Positions 8,778 through 16,663 of a stretch of DNA of 64,000 nt are shown one piece after another. Location of the stretch: contig JBNKIW010000004.1 in NCBI GenBank assembly GCA_050290865.1, positions 62,001 through 126,000 on the forward strand. Reading direction: 5' to 3'. Every line of letters begins with the position of its first letter. The stretch's first letter is position 1. The notes beneath the pieces were generated by a model, which worked only from the letters and a program-made list of their open reading frames with translations, was not told where the DNA came from and did no database searches. The stretch comes from JARRLC01 sp050290865 (GTDB lineage: Bacteria; Pseudomonadota; Alphaproteobacteria; Rhizobiales; Rhodomicrobiaceae). Made by a program: the position numbers and the translations under genes.

Positions 8778-9314
8778 CTATTTCTTCTTCTTGCCTTCCT
8801 TGCGGAAGATGAACTCGCCAGCGTATTTCACGCCCTTGCCCTTATACGGCTCAGGCTTGCGATACTGTCGGATTTCGGCCGCTACCTGACCGACGCGAAC
8901 CTTGTCGATACCGCTGACCACGATTTCCGTCGGCTTGGGGCAAGCCACCTGGATGCCCTCAGGGATCAGGTACAGGACGTCATGGCTGTAGCCGAGCTGG
9001 AGTTGCAGCTCCTTGCCTTTCAGTGCTGCGCGATAGCCGACGCCGTTGATCTCGAGCGTCTTCGTAAAACCGCTCGTCACACCCACCACGATATTCTCCA
9101 CCAGCGAGCGCGACATGCCCCACATCGAACGGGCGCGCTTCGACTCGTCGCGCGGCGCAACCTCGATCCCCTCCTCGCCCATCTTGACTGTGACATCGTT
9201 CACGAGCGTCAGGGACAGCTCGCCCTTCGGCCCCTTTACGGTCACCTTCTGGCCGTCGAGAGTCGCCGTTGCGCCTTTCGGCACGGGGACGGGTTTTTTT
9301 CCAATCCTGGACAT
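8778..9314 (-). CDS. rplF: 50S ribosomal protein L6
   Basis: L6 sits near the sarcin-ricin loop and the factor-binding site. The 178-residue protein opens MSRIGKKPVPVPKGA and contains the second-domain signature around LELQLGYSH and the C-terminal IRQYRKPEPYKGKGVKYAGE. It follows rpsH by 44 bases. Length and motifs are normal. Confidence 0.98.
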   Translation of the reverse strand: MSRIGKKPVPVPKGATATLDGQKVTVKGPKGELSLTLVNDVTVKMGEEGIEVAPRDESKRARSMWGMSRSLVENIVVGVTSGFTKTLEINGVGYRAALKGKELQLQLGYSHDVLYLIPEGIQVACPKPTEIVVSGIDKVRVGQVAAEIRQYRKPEPYKGKGVKYAGEFIFRKEGKKKK

Positions 9315-9358
9315 GGTCCAAGCCTTTCATTTCAAACGGCAGGCTCGCAAGAACCTGC

Positions 9359-9757
9359 TTAGAACACGCTGCACAGCACCTCGCCGCCCACATTCTCCTG
9401 ACGGGCGCGGCTGTCCGACATGACCCCTTTCGGCGTCGAAAGGATCGCGACACCCAGCCCGTTGGCGATCGTGGGAAGGTCGCTGACCGAGGAATAGACC
9501 CGGCGGCCTGGCGAAGAAATACGCTTGATCTCCCGGATCACCGGGAGGCCATCGAAATATTTGAGTTCGATCTCAAGCTCAGACTTGCCGCCATCGTAGT
9601 CCACCCGGACATAGCCGCGGATGAACCCCTCATTCTGCAGCACTTCGAGCACGCGCTCGCGTAGCTTCGATGCCGGCGTCGACACTTTCGGGCGCTTCCG
9701 CATCTGCGCATTCCGGATCCGGGTCAGCATATCCCCCAGGGGATCTGAAACTGTCAT
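9359..9757 (-). CDS. rpsH: 30S ribosomal protein S8
   Basis: S8 is a primary 16S rRNA-binding protein; in enterobacteria it also represses the spc operon. The 132-residue product starts MTVSDPLGDMLTRIRNAQMR and ends with the family tail around KGVMSDSRARQENVGGEVLC. It follows rpsN by 12 bases. Whether it autoregulates here is not shown by the sequence. Confidence 0.98.
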   Translation of the reverse strand: MTVSDPLGDMLTRIRNAQMRKRPKVSTPASKLRERVLEVLQNEGFIRGYVRVDYDGGKSELEIELKYFDGLPVIREIKRISSPGRRVYSSVSDLPTIANGLGVAILSTPKGVMSDSRARQENVGGEVLCSVF

Positions 9758-9769
9758 TTGTTCTCCCCT

Positions 9770-10075
9770 TTACCAGCTCGACTTGACCATACCGGGAATG
9801 AGTCCCTGCGAAGACAGTTCGCGAAGAGCCACTCGCGACATCTTAAGCTTGCGGTAAAAGCCGCGCGGGCGGCCGGACAGCTCACAGCGGTTTCTCGCGC
9901 GGCACTGCGCTGAATTGCGCGGCAGCTTCGCCAGCTTGAGCCGCGCCTGGAAACGCTCCTCCATCGGCAGGCTCTCGTCCTCGGCCGTGGCTTTCAATGT
10001 CGCCCGGCGCGAAGCATATTTCTTGGCGAGCGCGCGGCGCTTGCGGTCCCGCTCTACCATGCTGGTTTTCGCCAT
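9770..10075 (-). CDS. rpsN: 30S ribosomal protein S14, zinc-independent form
   Basis: S14 is a head protein of the small subunit. At 101 residues this is the long form, which lacks the CxxC-CxxC zinc ribbon; only the pair in CRARNRC remains. The block NRCELSGRPRGFYRKLKMSR is diagnostic. It lies between rplE and rpsH, as normal for Proteobacteria. Confidence 0.98.
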   Translation of the reverse strand: MAKTSMVERDRKRRALAKKYASRRATLKATAEDESLPMEERFQARLKLAKLPRNSAQCRARNRCELSGRPRGFYRKLKMSRVALRELSSQGLIPGMVKSSW

Positions 10076-10104
10076 TCTCTCTCTTCTCCTCGTCCGCTGA
10101 TCGA

Positions 10105-10662
10105 TTATTTGCGGAACGGAAAGTTGAACTGCGTCAGAAGCGCACGCGCTTCGTCATCCGTGGGGGCTGTCGTACAGACAATGATGTCCATGCCCCAGAT
10201 CGCTTCCACTTTGTCGTAGTCGATTTCGGGGAAGACGATGTGCTCCTTGATACCCAGCGCGTAGTTTCCCCGGCCGTCGAAACTTTTCGGATTGAGACCG
10301 CGGAAGTCCTTCACCCGCGGCAGAGCAATGGTGATCAGCCGGTCCAGGAATTCGAACATCCGGGCCTGGCGCAGCGTCACCTTCGCGCCGATCGGCATAC
10401 CCTCGCGAAGCTTGAATGTAGCGATCGACTTACGCGCCTTGGTCAACACAGCCTTCTGCCCGGCGATCAGAGCCAAGTCGCGCGCGGCGGAATCGACCTT
10501 TTTGCGGTCGGCCGTGGCTTCGCCGACGCCCATATTGAGAACGATCTTCTCAAGCGCGGGCACCTGCATCACGTTATTGTATTCGAACTCCGTGGTCAGC
10601 GCCGGACGGACCTTCTCGTGGTAATGGCGCTTGAGCCGGGGAATATAAGCAGCCTCACTCAT
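10105..10662 (-). CDS. rplE: 50S ribosomal protein L5
   Basis: L5 binds 5S rRNA and contacts the P-site tRNA. The 185-residue product has the opening block RLKRHYHEKVRPALTTEF, the motif KIVLNMGVGEA, and the C-terminal region GMDIIVCTTAPTDDEARALL. Its start overlaps the end of rplX by 8 bases, suggesting translational coupling. Confidence 0.98.
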   Translation of the reverse strand: MSEAAYIPRLKRHYHEKVRPALTTEFEYNNVMQVPALEKIVLNMGVGEATADRKKVDSAARDLALIAGQKAVLTKARKSIATFKLREGMPIGAKVTLRQARMFEFLDRLITIALPRVKDFRGLNPKSFDGRGNYALGIKEHIVFPEIDYDKVEAIWGMDIIVCTTAPTDDEARALLTQFNFPFRK

Positions 10663-10975
10663 CGATCAGTTCTCCCGAACGCTTGGCAAAGCGTACCTTG
10701 CGTCCATCATCCAGAAACTTGTAGCCCACGCGCGTTGGCTCGCCGTCTTTCGGATCTTCCATCGCCAAATTGGAGACGTGGACAGGCGCCTCTTTCGTAA
10801 GAATCCCGCCTTCCTGGTTCGCGGTCTGCTTCTGGTGGCGGCGCACGACATTGACACCTTCGACCACGGCCCGGTTTTCAGCCGGCAGAACTTTCACGAC
10901 CTCGCCACGCTTCCCCTTGTCCTTGCCCGTCAGCACGACGACCTTATCGCCTTTTTTGATTTTCAGCTTCGGCAT
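10655..10975 (-). CDS. rplX: 50S ribosomal protein L24
   Basis: L24 initiates large-subunit assembly and lies near the tunnel exit. I chose the ATG at 10975, giving 106 residues beginning MPKLKIKKGDKVVVLTGKDK, the standard KOW-domain start. The same frame stays open upstream for about 100 more codons, but that stretch lies inside rplN in another frame and resembles no protein. The start overlaps the rplN stop by one base (TGATG), which points to coupled translation. Confidence 0.97.
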   Translation of the reverse strand: MPKLKIKKGDKVVVLTGKDKGKRGEVVKVLPAENRAVVEGVNVVRRHQKQTANQEGGILTKEAPVHVSNLAMEDPKDGEPTRVGYKFLDDGRKVRFAKRSGELIDE

Positions 10976-11343
10976 CACAGCACCTCTGGCGCGAGCGAGA
11001 TAATCTTCATGTGCTGCTTGGCGCGCAGCTCGCGGGGCACGGGACCGAAAATGCGCGTGCCGATCGGCTCCTTCTGGTTGTTCACCAGCACCGCGGCATT
11101 CCGGTCGAAACGGATCACGCTGCCGTCGGGGCGGCGGATCGGCGACGCTGTGCGCACGATCACGGCTTTCATCACCTGGCCCTTCTTGACGCGTCCGCGG
11201 GGTATCGCCTCCTTGACGCTGACGACGATGATGTCGCCAATCGTCGCCGTACGCCGCATCGACCCGCCCAGCACTTTGATGCACTGCACGCGGCGAGCGC
11301 CGGAATTATCGGCGACTTCCAGGTTGGTTTGCATCTGTATCAT
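10975..11343 (-). CDS. rplN: 50S ribosomal protein L14
   Basis: L14 lies at the subunit interface. The start was placed at 11343, giving 122 residues beginning MIQMQTNLEVADNSGARRV, the invariant family start; an AAGGA sequence lies 7 bases upstream. A further in-frame ATG at 11370 would add nine residues not found in the family. The conserved RGRVKKGQVMKAVIVRT block is present. It is separated from rpsQ by 84 bases. Confidence 0.97.
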   Translation of the reverse strand: MIQMQTNLEVADNSGARRVQCIKVLGGSMRRTATIGDIIVVSVKEAIPRGRVKKGQVMKAVIVRTASPIRRPDGSVIRFDRNAAVLVNNQKEPIGTRIFGPVPRELRAKQHMKIISLAPEVL

Positions 11344-11427
11344 ATTGCAGTCCTTAACTTTCCGGCCCACGGGCGCGAACCGGACGCCGCACGCGGGTTT
11401 ACATGCTGTATGCCGTAATCAACCCGC

Positions 11428-11673
11428 TCATCCGGCGGTGCTGTTCTGCGGAAGGACCACCCATTTCTTCTTTCTCGAAACGGGAGCACACTCCTCGATG
11501 CGCACGATGTCGCCCGCCTTGCAGGTGTTACTCTCATCATGCGCATGGTATTTCTTCGTCAAACGCACGGTCTTCTTCATAACCGGATGCGTGAAGCGCC
11601 GTTCCACCTGAACGACAACGCTCTTGTCGTTCTTATCGGAGACCACAACGCCCTGGAGAATGCGCTTCGGCAT
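11428..11673 (-). CDS. rpsQ: 30S ribosomal protein S17
   Basis: S17 is a primary binder of the 5' domain of 16S rRNA. The 81-residue product starts MPKRILQGVVVSDKNDKSVV, has ERRFTHPVMKKTVRLTKKYH and the C-terminal GDIVRIEECAPVSRKK block, all typical of the family. It follows rpmC by 7 bases. Confidence 0.98.
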   Translation of the reverse strand: MPKRILQGVVVSDKNDKSVVVQVERRFTHPVMKKTVRLTKKYHAHDESNTCKAGDIVRIEECAPVSRKKKWVVLPQNSTAG

Positions 11674-11680
11674 GGCTTTG

Positions 11681-11887
11681 CTATTCCTTCGTTCCGGCGG
11701 CGAGCTTCTCGCGCTCGATTGTCTTCACACGCGCCACAGAACGGCGCACCTCCCGCACACGCGCGGAGTTCGCCAACTGGCCCGTTGCCTTCTGAAACCT
11801 CAAATTGAACTGCTCACGCTTCAGCTTGATCAGTTCATCCTGAAGCTGGTCGGGTGTCATGTCGCGGATACCGCTGATCTTCTTCAT
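11681..11887 (-). CDS. rpmC: 50S ribosomal protein L29
   Basis: L29 is a two-helix protein at the tunnel exit where nascent-chain factors dock. The ATG at 11887 gives 68 residues, MKKISGIRDMTPDQLQDEL at the start and the FNLRFQKATGQLANSARVR signature in the middle. The frame is open upstream into rplP, but those residues are unrelated to the family and were excluded. Confidence 0.97.
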   Translation of the reverse strand: MKKISGIRDMTPDQLQDELIKLKREQFNLRFQKATGQLANSARVREVRRSVARVKTIEREKLAAGTKE

Positions 11888-11903
11888 CGCGCCATTCCTT
11901 CCC

Positions 11904-12341
11904 TCAGGCTTTCGCCGTTGCCGCCGCGGTCTCGCCCGGACGGGCAATGACGCGGGTCTTGATCGGCAGCTTCGCCGCACCCAGCCGCAGCGCCTCGCGC
12001 GCAATGCCGTCGGGCACGCCGTCAATCTCGAACATGATCCGTCCTGGCTTCACACGGCAGGCCCAGAATTCGGGCGAGCCCTTACCTTTACCCATACGCA
12101 CTTCGATCGGCTTCTTCGACACAGGCAGATCCGGGAATATGCGGATCCACACGCGGCCAGCACGCTTCATCTGGCGGGTAATCGCGCGGCGTGCCGCCTC
12201 GATCTGCCGGGCCGTAATCCGTTCCGGCTCCAGGGCCTTCAGCCCGTAGGAGCCGAAATTCAGTGTGAACCCGCCCTTGGCGTTGCCGCGCATACGGCCC
12301 TTGTGGGCCTTGCGGAATTTCATTTTCTTTGGTTGCAGCAT
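11904..12341 (-). CDS. rplP: 50S ribosomal protein L16
   Basis: L16 organises the tRNA-binding region of the large subunit. The 145-residue protein starts MLQPKKMKFRKAHKGRMRG and has the conserved blocks FGSYGLKALEPERIT, IRIFPDLPVSKKPIEVRMGK and PGRIMFEIDGV. The tail beyond about residue 137 is alanine-rich and variable. It follows rpsC by 31 bases. Confidence 0.98.
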   Translation of the reverse strand: MLQPKKMKFRKAHKGRMRGNAKGGFTLNFGSYGLKALEPERITARQIEAARRAITRQMKRAGRVWIRIFPDLPVSKKPIEVRMGKGKGSPEFWACRVKPGRIMFEIDGVPDGIAREALRLGAAKLPIKTRVIARPGETAAATAKA

Positions 12342-12372
12342 CGCTGTACCCTTTGCCTATCCCCTGAGGCGC

Positions 12373-13098
12373 TCAAGCCTGGGCCTGCTCGCGGCGTCCG
12401 CGTCCGCCGCCCGAGCCGCCGCCGGTTTCCTGAACTTCAAGCCCAAGGCGCTCCTGTGCCATCGGGTCGTGCTCCAGGATTTCGCCCTTGAAAATCCATA
12501 CCTTGATGCCGATGATTCCGTAGGCCGTCACGCCCAGAGCCGTGCCATAGTCGATGTTGGCGCGCAACGTATGCAGCGGCACACGGCCTTCGCGGTACCA
12601 TTCCATGCGCGCGATTTCCGCGCCGCCGAGCCGCCCCGAGCAGTTGATGCGGATGCCAAGCGCGCCCAAACGCAGTGCAGATTGAACCGCGCGCTTCATG
12701 GCGCGACGGAAGGCCACGCGGCGCTCAAGCTGCTGTGCAATGCTTTCCGCAACAAGTGTCGCGTCGATCTCAGGCTTGCGCACCTCGACGATGTTCAAAT
12801 GCACCTCGGACGTGGTCATCGCCGCGAGCTCACCGCGCAGCTTTTCGATGTCAGACCCCTTCTTCCCGATCAGAATTCCGGGACGCGCAGTGTGCACGGT
12901 AATCCGGCACTTCCGATGCGGACGCTCGATGACAACCTTGGAGATGCCGGCCTGGCGGCGTGTCTTGGCGATATACTTGCGGATGCGCAGGTCTTCCTGC
13001 AGCAAGTGGGCATATTCCTTGCCGCCCGCATACCATCTCGAATCCCACGTGCGATTGATGCCGAGGCGCAATCCAATCGGGTTGATCTTCTGTCCCAT
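12373..13098 (-). CDS. rpsC: 30S ribosomal protein S3
   Basis: S3 forms the mRNA entry site and has helicase-related activity with S4 and S5. The 241-residue product starts MGQKINPIGLRLGINRTWDS, carries a type-II KH domain with RPGILIGKKGSDIEKL, and has the C-terminal block RTEGA-related region GVTAYGIIGIKVWIFKGE. The final 30 residues are glycine- and arginine-rich and lineage-specific. Its ATG overlaps the rplV stop by one base. Confidence 0.98.
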   Translation of the reverse strand: MGQKINPIGLRLGINRTWDSRWYAGGKEYAHLLQEDLRIRKYIAKTRRQAGISKVVIERPHRKCRITVHTARPGILIGKKGSDIEKLRGELAAMTTSEVHLNIVEVRKPEIDATLVAESIAQQLERRVAFRRAMKRAVQSALRLGALGIRINCSGRLGGAEIARMEWYREGRVPLHTLRANIDYGTALGVTAYGIIGIKVWIFKGEILEHDPMAQERLGLEVQETGGGSGGGRGRREQAQA

Positions 13099-13478
13099 CA
13101 GGCGGACTCCTCAACTTCTCTCACCACCACCGTGAGCTGAGAGAACGGCTTCAGGATGCGGGCACCGCGGCCGCGGGCACGCGCACGGAAGCGCTTCATG
13201 ACCAAATTCTTGCCCACATAGGCTTCCTTGACGATCAGCGCGTCGACATCAAGGTCGTGGTTGTTCTCGGCGTTGGCGATCGCCGACTCCAGCGTCTTCT
13301 TGACGTCCCGCGCAATCCTGCGGCGAGAAAAGGTGAGATCGGCCAGCGCCTTGTCAACCTTCTTACCGCGGATCATCGCCGCAACCAAGTTCAGCTTCTG
13401 CGGGCTAACGCGCAGATTGCGCGTGACGGCCTGCGCCTCCGTGTCTCCCAGCCGCCGCTCTCTCTTGGGCTTGCCCAT
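13098..13478 (-). CDS. rplV: 50S ribosomal protein L22
   Basis: L22 lines the exit tunnel with a long beta hairpin. The 126-residue product contains RVSPQKLNLVAAMIRGKKVD near the start and ends with the hairpin region RFRARARGRGARILKPFSQL. It lies 2 bases after rpsS and overlaps rpsC by one base (TGATG), so translation is probably coupled. Confidence 0.98.
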   Translation of the reverse strand: MGKPKRERRLGDTEAQAVTRNLRVSPQKLNLVAAMIRGKKVDKALADLTFSRRRIARDVKKTLESAIANAENNHDLDVDALIVKEAYVGKNLVMKRFRARARGRGARILKPFSQLTVVVREVEESA

Positions 13479-13480
13479 CG

Positions 13481-13759
13481 CTACTTCCTCTTCGCCTTTT
13501 TATCGGCGCCATGGCCGTAATAGGTGCGCGTCGGCGAGAACTCACCAAACTTGTGACCGATCATGTCCTCCGTCACCAGAACGGGAACATGCTTCTGGCC
13601 GTTATAGACTCCGAACGTCAGGCCGACGAATTGCGGCAGGATCGTCGAGCGGCGGCTCCAGATCTTAATCACCGCGTTCGACTTCGTCTCGCGCGCCTTG
13701 TCCGCCTTCTTCAGCAGAAACCCGTCAACAAACGGACCTTTTGAGACTGACCTCGTCAC
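13481..13759 (-). CDS. rpsS: 30S ribosomal protein S19
   Basis: S19 forms a complex with S13 in the small-subunit head. The 92-residue product starts MTRSVSKGPFVDGFLLKKAD and holds the signature TIWS-equivalent WSRRSTILPQFVGLTFGVYN and the tail GHKFGEFSPTRTYYGHGADK. It lies 9 bases after rplB. Confidence 0.98.
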   Translation of the reverse strand: MTRSVSKGPFVDGFLLKKADKARETKSNAVIKIWSRRSTILPQFVGLTFGVYNGQKHVPVLVTEDMIGHKFGEFSPTRTYYGHGADKKAKRK

Positions 13760-13768
13760 GCCTCTCTC

Positions 13769-14602
13769 CTATTTCTTCTTCAGGTGACGGCTGCGGACGA
13801 TGTACTTGTCCGTCGCGCTATTCGTGCGAGTCCTGGTGCCCTTGGTGCCTTTGCCCCACGGCGTCACCGGGTGGCGGCCACCGGACGTGCGGCCTTCGCC
13901 GCCGCCATGCGGGTGATCCACCGGGTTCATGGCCACGCCGCGCACCGAGGGGCGCTTGCCCATCCACCGGGTGCGGCCAGCTTTACCGGCGTTTACGTTC
14001 GCATTGTCCGGGTTGGATACCGCGCCTACGGTCGCCATGCATTCCGCGCGGACCATACGCGTTTCGCCCGAATTCAGTTTCAGGATGGCATAGCCCGCAT
14101 CGCGGCCCGCAAGCTGTGCGTAGCAGCCGGCAGACCGTGCGATCTGACCGCCACGGCCCTGGCGCATCTCGACATTGTGCACGATGGTGCCGATCGGCAT
14201 GCTGGCGAGCGGCATCGCGTTGCCGGGCTTCACGTCGACATGGCGCCCCGCCACGACCTTGTCGCCTACCCCGAGGCGCTGCGGCGCCAGTATGTAAGCC
14301 TGTTCACCGTCCTCATATTTGAGGAGGGCGATGAACGCGGTGCGGTTAGGATCGTACTCCAGCCGCTCCACCACTGCAGGCACGTCGAACTTGCGCCGCT
14401 TGAAGTCGATGATACGGTAGACGCGTTTGTGCCCGCCTCCGCGGCGACGCGCGGTAATACGACCGTGATTGTTGCGGCCCGCCTTCTCCGAACGCCCTTC
14501 CGTGAGCGTTTTGACAGGCTTGCCCTTCCAGAGGCCGGAACGGTTTACCAGCACGAGCTGACGCCTGCCGGGCGAAGTCGGTCTGTATGTCTTTAGTGCC
14601 AT
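13769..14602 (-). CDS. rplB: 50S ribosomal protein L2
   Basis: L2 is one of the largest large-subunit proteins and supports subunit joining and peptidyl transferase structure. The 277-residue product starts MALKTYRPTSPGRRQLVLV and has the C-terminal signature VRGVAMNPVDHPHGGGEG, including the histidine studied for peptidyl transfer. Length and motifs are normal. It follows rplW by 56 bases. Confidence 0.98.
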   Translation of the reverse strand: MALKTYRPTSPGRRQLVLVNRSGLWKGKPVKTLTEGRSEKAGRNNHGRITARRRGGGHKRVYRIIDFKRRKFDVPAVVERLEYDPNRTAFIALLKYEDGEQAYILAPQRLGVGDKVVAGRHVDVKPGNAMPLASMPIGTIVHNVEMRQGRGGQIARSAGCYAQLAGRDAGYAILKLNSGETRMVRAECMATVGAVSNPDNANVNAGKAGRTRWMGKRPSVRGVAMNPVDHPHGGGEGRTSGGRHPVTPWGKGTKGTRTRTNSATDKYIVRSRHLKKK

Positions 14603-14658
14603 GGCCTGCGCCCTGTTCCTCGTCCCGCCACGCTTCCGGGCCTGGGACGGTTACTTGC

Positions 14659-14952
14659 CTAAAGTCCGGTTGTGACGTCGATCGAGTGCCCCTCTTCGAG
14701 CGTCACGATCGCCTTCTTCATGTCGTTCTGCTTGCCCGGGATGCCGCGGAAACGCTTGCGCTTGCCCTCACGGTTCAGCGTGTTGACGGCCTTCACCTTC
14801 ACGTTGAAAAGCCTCTCGACCGCTTCCTGGATCTGTGGCTTTGTCGCGGTCTGGCGGACCTTGAAGACGACCTGATTATGTTCCGACGCCATCGTCGCCT
14901 TTTCCGTAATCAAGGGGGCGACGATAATGTCGTAAAGATCTGCTTCCTTCAT
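14659..14952 (-). CDS. rplW: 50S ribosomal protein L23
   Basis: L23 at the tunnel exit is the docking site for trigger factor and SRP. The 97-residue product has IVAPLITEKATMASEHNQVV at the start and the block VKVKAVNTLNREGKRKRFRG. Its start overlaps the rplD stop by 4 bases (ATGA), typical of coupled translation. Confidence 0.98.
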   Translation of the reverse strand: MKEADLYDIIVAPLITEKATMASEHNQVVFKVRQTATKPQIQEAVERLFNVKVKAVNTLNREGKRKRFRGIPGKQNDMKKAIVTLEEGHSIDVTTGL

Positions 14953-15569
14953 TTGAAGCGCTCCCCGATCGCCTCAAGGGCGTCTTTAGTAAGTACCAGC
15001 TTGCGACGGCGAAGAATGTCGTAAACATTGATGCCCGGCGCGGCCAGCACATCGATGTTCGGGATGTTGCGGGCGGCGAGCGAGAAATTCCGGTCCAACT
15101 GCGCTCCGTCGATGATCAGCGCCGAACCCAGCCCCAGATCCTCGAAGCACAGCTTCAACTGCTTTGTCTTCGCTTCGGCGAGTTCCGCTTTCTCGATGAT
15201 GATCAGATCGTTCGCCTTCGCCTTCGCCGACAGCGCATGCTTTAGCGCCAGGGCGCGCACCTTCTTCGGCAGTTCAATGGCATGACTGCGCGGAACCGGC
15301 CCGAAAGCCTTGCCACCTCCACGGAACTGCGGCGCAAGCTTGTTACCGTGCCGCGCACGACCCGTGCCTTTCTGCTTGTACATCTTCTGATGGCGCCCAG
15401 CGACCCGCGAGCGGTCCTTGGCCTGATGCGTGCCGGCCTGACGCTTCAGCAACTGGTACCGCACCATGCGCTGCAGGATATCGGCACGCGGCTCCAGCCC
15501 GAACACGTCATCCGGCAGTTCCACCGTACCGGCCTTCTTAGCCTCGAGCGTTGTAACTTCGGCCTTCAT
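14949..15569 (-). CDS. rplD: 50S ribosomal protein L4
   Basis: L4 reaches the exit-tunnel constriction; in E. coli it also represses the S10 operon. The 206-residue product contains the extended loop KMYKQKGTGRARHGNKLAPQ and the block PKKVRALALKHALSAKA. It lies 2 bases after rplC and overlaps rplW by 4 bases. Autoregulation of the E. coli kind is not evident from the sequence. Confidence 0.98.
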   Translation of the reverse strand: MKAEVTTLEAKKAGTVELPDDVFGLEPRADILQRMVRYQLLKRQAGTHQAKDRSRVAGRHQKMYKQKGTGRARHGNKLAPQFRGGGKAFGPVPRSHAIELPKKVRALALKHALSAKAKANDLIIIEKAELAEAKTKQLKLCFEDLGLGSALIIDGAQLDRNFSLAARNIPNIDVLAAPGINVYDILRRRKLVLTKDALEAIGERFK

Positions 15570-15571
15570 GG

Positions 15572-16282
15572 TCAGTCCTTCCCATTTCCGGCGTCACCAC
15601 CGCCCTCGCGGCCTCGGATAGCCCCGGGCTTCGGCGCGTCCTCGGGCGTGCCCGCTTTCACCGCGTCACGCAGGAGCACCCAGCCGCCTTTGGCACCGGG
15701 AACCGCGCCACGGACCATAATCAGGCCGCGCTCGACATCGGTCCGGACCACCTGGAGGTTCTGCGTCGTCACACGCGCGTCGCCCAAGTGGCCCGCCATC
15801 TTCTTGCCCTTGAACACCTTGCCTGGGTCCTGGCGCTGCCCGGTCGAACCATGGCTGCGGTGCGATATCGACACGCCGTGCGATGCACGCAGGCCGCCGA
15901 AATTATGCCGCTTCATCGAACCCGCGAAGCCGCGGCCGATGCTGGTTCCCGTCACGTCCACATACTGCCCGGCAACGAAGTGCTCCACAGTGATCTCGGC
16001 ACCGACCTCGATCAAATTCTCCGGGCTGACCCGGAATTCGGCCAACCTGCTGGCTGGCGCGACCTTGGCGACGGCGTAATGACCGCGCTCAGCGCGCGTG
16101 ACATTTTTTACCTTCGCCAACCCGGCACCGAGCTGAAGCGCGGTGTAACCGTTCTTTTCCTGCGTGCGATGAGCGACCACCCTGCACTGATCGATCTTCA
16201 ACACGGTGACGGGAACGTGTTCCCCGCCCTCAGTGAAGATCCGGGTCATCCCCATCTTCTGCGCTATGACACCTGACCGCAT
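15572..16282 (-). CDS. rplC: 50S ribosomal protein L3
   Basis: L3 binds near the peptidyl transferase centre and starts large-subunit assembly. The ATG at 16282 gives 236 residues opening MRSGVIAQKMGMTRIFTEGG, the normal alphaproteobacterial start; an in-frame ATG at 16303 would add seven residues outside the family. The long loop around GSTGQRQDPGKVFKGKKMAG includes the glutamine that is methylated in related bacteria. The last 25 residues are glycine- and lineage-variable. Confidence 0.97.
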   Translation of the reverse strand: MRSGVIAQKMGMTRIFTEGGEHVPVTVLKIDQCRVVAHRTQEKNGYTALQLGAGLAKVKNVTRAERGHYAVAKVAPASRLAEFRVSPENLIEVGAEITVEHFVAGQYVDVTGTSIGRGFAGSMKRHNFGGLRASHGVSISHRSHGSTGQRQDPGKVFKGKKMAGHLGDARVTTQNLQVVRTDVERGLIMVRGAVPGAKGGWVLLRDAVKAGTPEDAPKPGAIRGREGGGDAGNGKD

Positions 16283-16306
16283 CGAGCTGCCTCGAAAGTC
16301 CAAATC

Positions 16307-16615
16307 TTAAAGCTTGATTTCCACATCGACGCCCGCCGCCAAGTCGAGCTTCATAAGAGCATCAACCGTCTGCGGCGTCGGATCGACAATGTCGATCAGC
16401 CGTTTATGTGTGCGCATTTCGAACTGCTCGCGGCTCTTCTTGTCGATGTGCGGCGAGCGATTCACGGTGAACCGTTCAATCCTCGTGGGCAGCGGAATCG
16501 GCCCGCGCACCTCGGCGCCCGTCCGTTTCGCAGTATTGACGATTTCCTTGGTCGAAGCGTCGAGCACACGATGATCGAACGCCTTGAGCCGGATTCGGAT
16601 GGTTTGGCCTTGCAT
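16307..16615 (-). CDS. rpsJ: 30S ribosomal protein S10 (NusE)
   Basis: S10 is a head protein of the small subunit and, as NusE, links RNA polymerase to the ribosome and to antitermination complexes. The 102-residue product has IRIRLKAFDHRVLDAST at the start and the block VRGPIPLPTRIERFTVNRSP. It lies 48 bases after tuf; a 7-base-pair hairpin (16633-16655) fills that gap. Confidence 0.98.
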   Translation of the reverse strand: MQGQTIRIRLKAFDHRVLDASTKEIVNTAKRTGAEVRGPIPLPTRIERFTVNRSPHIDKKSREQFEMRTHKRLIDIVDPTPQTVDALMKLDLAAGVDVEIKL

Positions 16616-16632
16616 ATCCGCTGCCTCTCAAA

Positions 16633-16655
16633 GGGGGGCGCTCAATGCGCCCCTC
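16633..16655 (-). terminator. GC-rich hairpin between tuf and rpsJ
   Basis: On the transcribed strand GGGGCGC and GCGCCCC pair across a 5-base loop, with flanking pairs extending the stem. Only a three-base T run follows. It lies between the tuf stop and the rpsJ start, the junction between the str and S10 units. It could be a weak terminator or attenuator, or an RNA processing site that separates the highly expressed tuf message. Confidence 0.45.
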
Positions 16656-16663
16656 TCGATTCA

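Noticed and set aside
10976..11284. A 103-residue N-terminal extension of L24
   Set aside because: The extension runs inside rplN in another frame and L24 has a fixed conserved start at 10975.
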